Source: JAWKZG01 sp041396125 (GTDB lineage Bacteria > Pseudomonadota > Gammaproteobacteria > Competibacterales > Competibacteraceae). Taken from it: DNA of 64,000 bases. Shown piece after piece: positions 60,108 through 64,000 of this stretch. Within the stretch, counting starts at the first letter, position 1. The number at the start of each line of letters is the position of its first letter. The stretch covers positions 620,001 through 684,000 of the forward strand of contig JAWKZG010000002.1 of assembly GCA_041396125.1 (NCBI GenBank), written 5' to 3'. Below the pieces are notes generated by a model that worked only from the letters and a program-made list of their open reading frames with translations, ran no database searches and was not told where the DNA came from. Both the position numbers and the translations under genes were made by a program.

Positions 60108-61110
60108 TACAACACAAGCCACAACGCCGCCCATCGAATGGCCCGTCTCGTTGCAAACTATCGAAGCGGCTGCCGAACGCATTAAACCGCATGTTTTACG
60201 CACCCCCTGCGTGCTGTCCGATAGCCTGAGCAGCAGTGCGCATCGGGTGTTCTTGAAGCTGGAACATTTGCAAACCACCGGCAGTTTCAAGTTGCGCGGT
60301 GCTACCCATGCGATTGCGCAATTACCGGCAGCCGCCAGACAACGCGGTGTGGTCGGCGTCTCGACCGGCAATCACGGTCGGGGGCTGGCGTATGCCGCCA
60401 AACAGAACGGGATACAGGCCGTGATCTGCATGGGCAGCCTGGTGCCGCAAAATAAAATCGACGGGATTGCCGCCCTGGGCGCGGATGTGCGCATCGTGGG
60501 TAACAGTCAGGATGAGGCGCAGGTGGAAGTTGACCGGCTGGTCGCGCAGCAGGGTATGACGCTGTTGCCGCCATTTGATCACCCGCATGTGATCAGCGGT
60601 CAGGGCACTCTCGGGCTGGAAATACTGGCCGATGTGCCGGAGGTCGATACGGTGATCATTCCCCTGTCCGGCGGCGGCTTGCTGGCGGGTATTGCCTGCG
60701 CGGTCAAAGCTCTGAAACCCGGCGTGCGTATTATCGGTGTGACTATGGAACGCGGTTGCGCCATGCATCAGAGTCTGCAGGCGGGTAAACCTGTACTGGT
60801 GGAAGAACTGCCGTCGCTGGCCGATGCGCTCGGTGGCGGTATCGGGCTGGACAATCAGTACACGTTTGCCATGACCCAGGCGCTGGTGGATGACACCGTG
60901 CTGGTCACAGAGGCACAGATTGCCGATGCCATCGCCCATGCCTACTGGCAGGAACAGCAAGTGCTGGAAGGTAGCGGGGCGGTGGGTATTGCGGCGCTGC
61001 AAGCCGGTTTGATTGATCAGCCCGGTACTACCGTCATCCTGCTGAGCGGACGCAATATTGATATGCGACTGCACCAGCGTGTGATTAACGGTGAACGTCC
61101 CCTGCTATAA
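60094..61110 (+). CDS. eutB: EutB, PLP-dependent threonine dehydratase-like protein
   Basis: A 338-residue fold type II PLP enzyme resembling threonine dehydratase/serine racemase. The PLP lysine is Lys66 in GSFKLRGA, and the phosphate-binding glycine loop is LSGGGLLAGIA. In hydroxyectoine degradation it is proposed to act with EutA and EutC on the hydroxylated diamino acid. Its start overlaps the eutA end, and its stop is 28 bp before eutC, so the genes are translated together. Confidence 0.9.
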   Translation: MTNPDTTQATTPPIEWPVSLQTIEAAAERIKPHVLRTPCVLSDSLSSSAHRVFLKLEHLQTTGSFKLRGATHAIAQLPAAARQRGVVGVSTGNHGRGLAYAAKQNGIQAVICMGSLVPQNKIDGIAALGADVRIVGNSQDEAQVEVDRLVAQQGMTLLPPFDHPHVISGQGTLGLEILADVPEVDTVIIPLSGGGLLAGIACAVKALKPGVRIIGVTMERGCAMHQSLQAGKPVLVEELPSLADALGGGIGLDNQYTFAMTQALVDDTVLVTEAQIADAIAHAYWQEQQVLEGSGAVGIAALQAGLIDQPGTTVILLSGRNIDMRLHQRVINGERPLL

Positions 61111-61138
61111 CCGCAAGCTAACAGCAAGGTGCTCAATA

Positions 61139-62131
61139 ATGCCCCAGGTCACTCTTCTGAACGAAACCGATTTGCGCCACTGTATCGCGCTGGATCGTGA
61201 CACCATCGCCTGCATCGAACACTGCTTCAAGCTGCTGGCAACAGAACCGGTCATCATGCCGCCGATTCTGCGACTGGATATTCCCCAACACAAGGGCGAG
61301 GTCGATGTTAAAACAGCCTATCTGCCCGGTATCGACAGTTTTGCCATAAAAATCAGTCCGGGGTTTTTTGACAACCCCAAACTTGGCCTGCCCAGTGTCA
61401 GCGGCATGATGGTGCTATTCAGCGCCCGTACCGGCCTGCTGGAAGCGGTACTGCTCGACAATGGTTATCTGACCGATCTGCGCACTGCCGCTGCGGGTGC
61501 TGTGGCGGCCAACTGGCTGGCGCGCGCTGATGCCTCACGGGTCGCTATCATCGGGGCAGGCGTGCAGGCCTACCTGCAACTCCGCGCGCTGACCCTGGTT
61601 CGCCCGATCAGCGCCGCCACCGTCTGGGCGCGAGATGCGCGCAAGGCCCGCCGTTATGCTGACCAGACCAGCACCGAGCTGGGCATTACCGTCAACGTCG
61701 GTGCAACGCCTGAACAAACCGTGGCTGACGCTGACATCATCGTCACCACCACCCCGAGCCAGCAGCCACTGCTGCGGGCTGATTTTCTGCAAGCCGGCCA
61801 GCATGTCACGGCAATGGGCGCGGATGCAGAGCATAAAAACGAGCTTGAGCCGGCACTGCTTGAGCGTGCCGATTTATATGTCTGCGACCGGCTGAGTCAG
61901 GTGCGCCTGCTCGGTGAATTACACCATGCGATAGCTGCCGGTGTGATCCGGCCGGATGCGGTGTTCCCCGAACTGGGGCAGATTATCGCCGGGCAGCAAT
62001 CGGGACGTACGGATGCGGGTCAGATCACGGTCTGTGATCTGACCGGAACCGGCGTGCAGGATACTGCTATTGCCACTTTAGCCCGCCAGCGTGCGGAAGC
62101 CGCCGCGCTGGGCGCGGTGTTTGACTCTTGA
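61139..62131 (+). CDS. eutC: EutC, ornithine cyclodeaminase/mu-crystallin-family protein
   Basis: A 330-residue protein of the ornithine cyclodeaminase family. The NAD motif is VAIIGAGVQAYLQL at residues 135-148, with DLRTAAAGAVAANWL before it and VTAMGADAEHKNEL after. EutC cooperates with EutB in processing hydroxyectoine-derived intermediates, probably as an NAD-linked step. The ATG at 61139 has AAGG nine bases upstream; the longer open frame from 61091 overlaps eutB and has no family N-terminus. Confidence 0.9.
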   Translation: MPQVTLLNETDLRHCIALDRDTIACIEHCFKLLATEPVIMPPILRLDIPQHKGEVDVKTAYLPGIDSFAIKISPGFFDNPKLGLPSVSGMMVLFSARTGLLEAVLLDNGYLTDLRTAAAGAVAANWLARADASRVAIIGAGVQAYLQLRALTLVRPISAATVWARDARKARRYADQTSTELGITVNVGATPEQTVADADIIVTTTPSQQPLLRADFLQAGQHVTAMGADAEHKNELEPALLERADLYVCDRLSQVRLLGELHHAIAAGVIRPDAVFPELGQIIAGQQSGRTDAGQITVCDLTGTGVQDTAIATLARQRAEAAALGAVFDS

Positions 62132-62149
62132 TAACCCGAGTGCGAGCCA

Positions 62150-63334
62150 ATGACTGATCCCCAATTAAATTTCGAGCTTGCTGAATATCGCCAGCGACTA
62201 GCCAAACCCCGTGCCGCCATGAGCGCTGCCGGCATTGAACTGCTGATCGTGTCCGATCCGTCCAATATGGCCTGGCTGACTGGCTATGATGGCTGGTCAT
62301 TTTATGTGCACCAGTGTGTGCTGCTGGGGTTAGAGGGTGACCCGGTGTTTTATGGTCGCGGAATGGACGCGGTGGGCGCTACCCGCACCACTTATATGGG
62401 GGCCGACGATATCATCGGTTACCCGGATCATCTGGTGCAAAATCCGCCCTTGCACGCCATGACCTGGCTGGCCGAAGAAGTGCTGCCGGCGCGCGGCTGG
62501 GACAAACTCCGTATCGGCGTTGAGATGGACAATTACTATTTCAGCGCCCGCGCCTATCAGTGTTTACAGGAAGGCTTGCCGCAAGCCCGCTTTCAGGACG
62601 CTACCGGGCTGGTGAACTGGCAGCGGGCGGTGAAATCGCCGCAGGAAATCGAATATATGCGCCGGGCTGCCCGCATCGTTGAAAAAATGCACGAAACCAT
62701 CCTGCAGCGAATCGAGCCGGGGCTGCGGAAGAACGAACTGGTAGCCGAGATCTATCACACCAGCATCATGGGGGCCGACGGCCACGGCGGTGATTATCCC
62801 GCTATTGTGCCATTGCTGCCTTCAGGTGCCGATGCCAGCGCCGCGCACCTGACCTGGGATGATCAGCCGATGCGTAAAGGGGAGGGCACGTTTTTCGAGA
62901 TTGCCGGTTGCCATAAACGCTATCACTGTCCGCAATCGCGTACGGTTTTTCTCGGTCAGCCGCCACCTGCCATGCTGGCAGCGGAACAAGCCATTCTGGA
63001 AGGTATGGAGGCCGGGCTTGCCGCCGCCAAACCCGGCAATCGCTGCGAAGATATTGCGAATGCCTTTTTTGCTGTACTGCGCCGTCACGGTATTGAAAAA
63101 GACAGCCGCACCGGTTACCCCATCGGTCTCAGTTATCCGCCTGACTGGGGCGAGCGCACCATGAGCCTGCGCAAAGGCGACAAGACCGAACTCCAGGCCA
63201 ATATGACGTTTCATTTCATGACCGGTTTATGGGCTGATGACTGGGGTCTGGAATTGACCGAAAGCATTCTGATTACCGATACCGGCGTTGAAACATTCTG
63301 CACCACCCCGCGCCAACTGTTCGTCAAGGATTGA
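62150..63334 (+). CDS. doeA: ectoine hydrolase (DoeA/EutD)
   Basis: A 394-residue member of the M24 creatinase/aminopeptidase-like family. The N-terminal creatinase domain has IVSDPSNMAWLTGYDGWSFY; the pita-bread domain has ADGHGGDYPAIVPLLPSGAD, GEGTFFEIAGCHKRYHCPQS and GIGLSYPPDW-like GYPIGLSYPPDWGERT. DoeA opens the ectoine ring to N-acetyl-diaminobutyrate, which DoeB then deacetylates. The ATG at 62150 lies 18 bp after eutC. Confidence 0.92.
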   Translation: MTDPQLNFELAEYRQRLAKPRAAMSAAGIELLIVSDPSNMAWLTGYDGWSFYVHQCVLLGLEGDPVFYGRGMDAVGATRTTYMGADDIIGYPDHLVQNPPLHAMTWLAEEVLPARGWDKLRIGVEMDNYYFSARAYQCLQEGLPQARFQDATGLVNWQRAVKSPQEIEYMRRAARIVEKMHETILQRIEPGLRKNELVAEIYHTSIMGADGHGGDYPAIVPLLPSGADASAAHLTWDDQPMRKGEGTFFEIAGCHKRYHCPQSRTVFLGQPPPAMLAAEQAILEGMEAGLAAAKPGNRCEDIANAFFAVLRRHGIEKDSRTGYPIGLSYPPDWGERTMSLRKGDKTELQANMTFHFMTGLWADDWGLELTESILITDTGVETFCTTPRQLFVKD

Positions 63335-63341
63335 ATCAGCT

Positions 63342-64000
63342 ATGCGACCTTCCCCCATAAGCCCGACCGTCAATTTTGACCAGGACGGTGTCCAGCACGG
63401 TTTTTTGAAACTGCCGTATTCACGTGACGATTCCGCCTGGGGGGCAGTGATGATCCCCATCACGGTGATCAGGAACGGCAACGGTCCGACCGCGCTGCTG
63501 ACCGGTGGCAATCACGGCGACGAATACGAAGGCCCGATCGCACTGTCGAAACTTGCCAATACCCTCGAAGCCAGCCAGGTGCGTGGCCGGGTGATTATCG
63601 TGCCGTTTTTCAATTACCCGGCGTTTCGGGCCGGCCGCCGCACCTCGCCCATTGACGGCGGTAATCTGAACCGGGTGTTTCCGGGCCGGCCGGACGGCAC
63701 GGTAACCGAGAAAATTGCCGATTTTTTTCAGCGTTATCTGTTACCGCTGGCAGATTATGTGCTGGATATCCATTCGGGCGGCAAAACGCTGGATTTTGTG
63801 CCATTTGCGGCTGCCCATGTGTTATCTGATAAAGCCCAGCAGGAACGCTGCGTTGCGGCTATGCGGGCGTTTGCCGCACCGTACAGCATGATGCTGCTGG
63901 AGCTGGATAATGTCGGTATGTACGACACCGCCGCAGAAGCCCTGGGCACGGTGTTTGTATCCACCGAACTGGGTGGTGGCGGCGCGGCGTATGCCCGCAC
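63342..64000 (+). CDS. doeB: N-acetyl-diaminobutyrate deacetylase (DoeB/EutE), partial
   Basis: The first about 220 residues of a succinylglutamate desuccinylase/aspartoacylase-family enzyme, running off the right edge. It starts at the ATG at 63342, seven bases after the doeA stop. Zinc ligands are in TGGNHGDEYEG (His and Glu) and the third histidine in LDIHSGG; the active-site region NLNRVFPGRPDG is also present. DoeB converts N-acetyl-diaminobutyrate to diaminobutyrate. Genes for the later transaminase and dehydrogenase may lie beyond the edge. Confidence 0.92.
   Translation, partial: MRPSPISPTVNFDQDGVQHGFLKLPYSRDDSAWGAVMIPITVIRNGNGPTALLTGGNHGDEYEGPIALSKLANTLEASQVRGRVIIVPFFNYPAFRAGRRTSPIDGGNLNRVFPGRPDGTVTEKIADFFQRYLLPLADYVLDIHSGGKTLDFVPFAAAHVLSDKAQQERCVAAMRAFAAPYSMMLLELDNVGMYDTAAEALGTVFVSTELGGGGAAYAR

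Overview
The window reads as a chromosomal segment from a gammaproteobacterium, probably marine or halotolerant. The pointers are a HexR-controlled Entner-Doudoroff cluster, the ypjD-corB pair, the PepSY/PhoP/PhoQ-type two-component set and a cluster for uptake and breakdown of the compatible solute ectoine. Codon use looks even along the window. I see no tRNA, rRNA, CRISPR array, insertion sequence or phage gene. The assignment is an inference from gene content; no marker gene is present.

Layout. 1-5.6 kb: a TVP38/FAD-disulfide reductase fusion cut by the left edge, an alpha/beta hydrolase, acetoacetyl-CoA synthetase and a PaaK-like ligase. 5.9-13.1 kb: a Liv-type ABC transporter (livF, binding protein, livM, livH, livG) ending at an FadD-like acyl-CoA ligase. 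With the PaaK-like ligase this makes an uptake-and-CoA-activation unit for an unknown acid. 13.3-16.2 kb: a large secreted RCC1-like repeat protein. 16.2-19.5 kb: the fused isobutyryl-CoA mutase icmF, with a palindromic operator and promoter upstream. 20-30.6 kb: an unknown membrane protein, a coiled-coil lipoprotein with 84-bp tandem repeats, an EamA transporter, two short-chain dehydrogenases (one of dienoyl-CoA reductase type), DUF1244, an OmpA-like protein, an enoyl-CoA hydratase, and a PhoPQ-like system with a small PepSY-like protein. 30.6-36.6 kb: eda, edd, then divergently zwf-glk-hexR, with HexR-type palindromes beside both promoters. 36.8-40.6 kb: a PAS/GAF/GGDEF/EAL signalling protein. 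40.7-49.9 kb: nadE, ypjD, corB-like, DUF6614, a reductase-SelD fusion, a small membrane protein, a sirtuin and a CgeB-like glycosyltransferase. 50-54.4 kb: an RND efflux pump and its adaptor. 54.6-64 kb: a TRAP transporter, universal stress protein and GntR regulator on the minus strand, divergent from eutA-eutB-eutC-doeA-doeB on the plus strand, with doeB cut by the right edge.

Carbon metabolism dominates. CoA ligases, enoyl-CoA hydratase, dienoyl-CoA reductase-like SDR, acetoacetyl-CoA synthetase and IcmF serve fatty, branched-chain and ketone-body acids. The Entner-Doudoroff genes serve glucose. The ectoine cluster turns an osmolyte into carbon and nitrogen.

A strong technical feature is that many genes are broken by one- or two-base indels while the encoded protein stays recognisable in the alternate frames. 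The breaks cluster at 13.3-16.2, 21.9-22.3, 36.8-42.7, 44.1-44.2, 45.5-47.7 and 49.6-54 kb, with isolated ones near 7.5, 18.2, 28.3 and 57.2 kb; other stretches are clean. Many are deletions. Base-calling or assembly error in low-coverage stretches is the likeliest cause. Loci with a few breaks are listed as CDS with the break noted; heavily broken loci are typed pseudogene although they may be intact in the organism.
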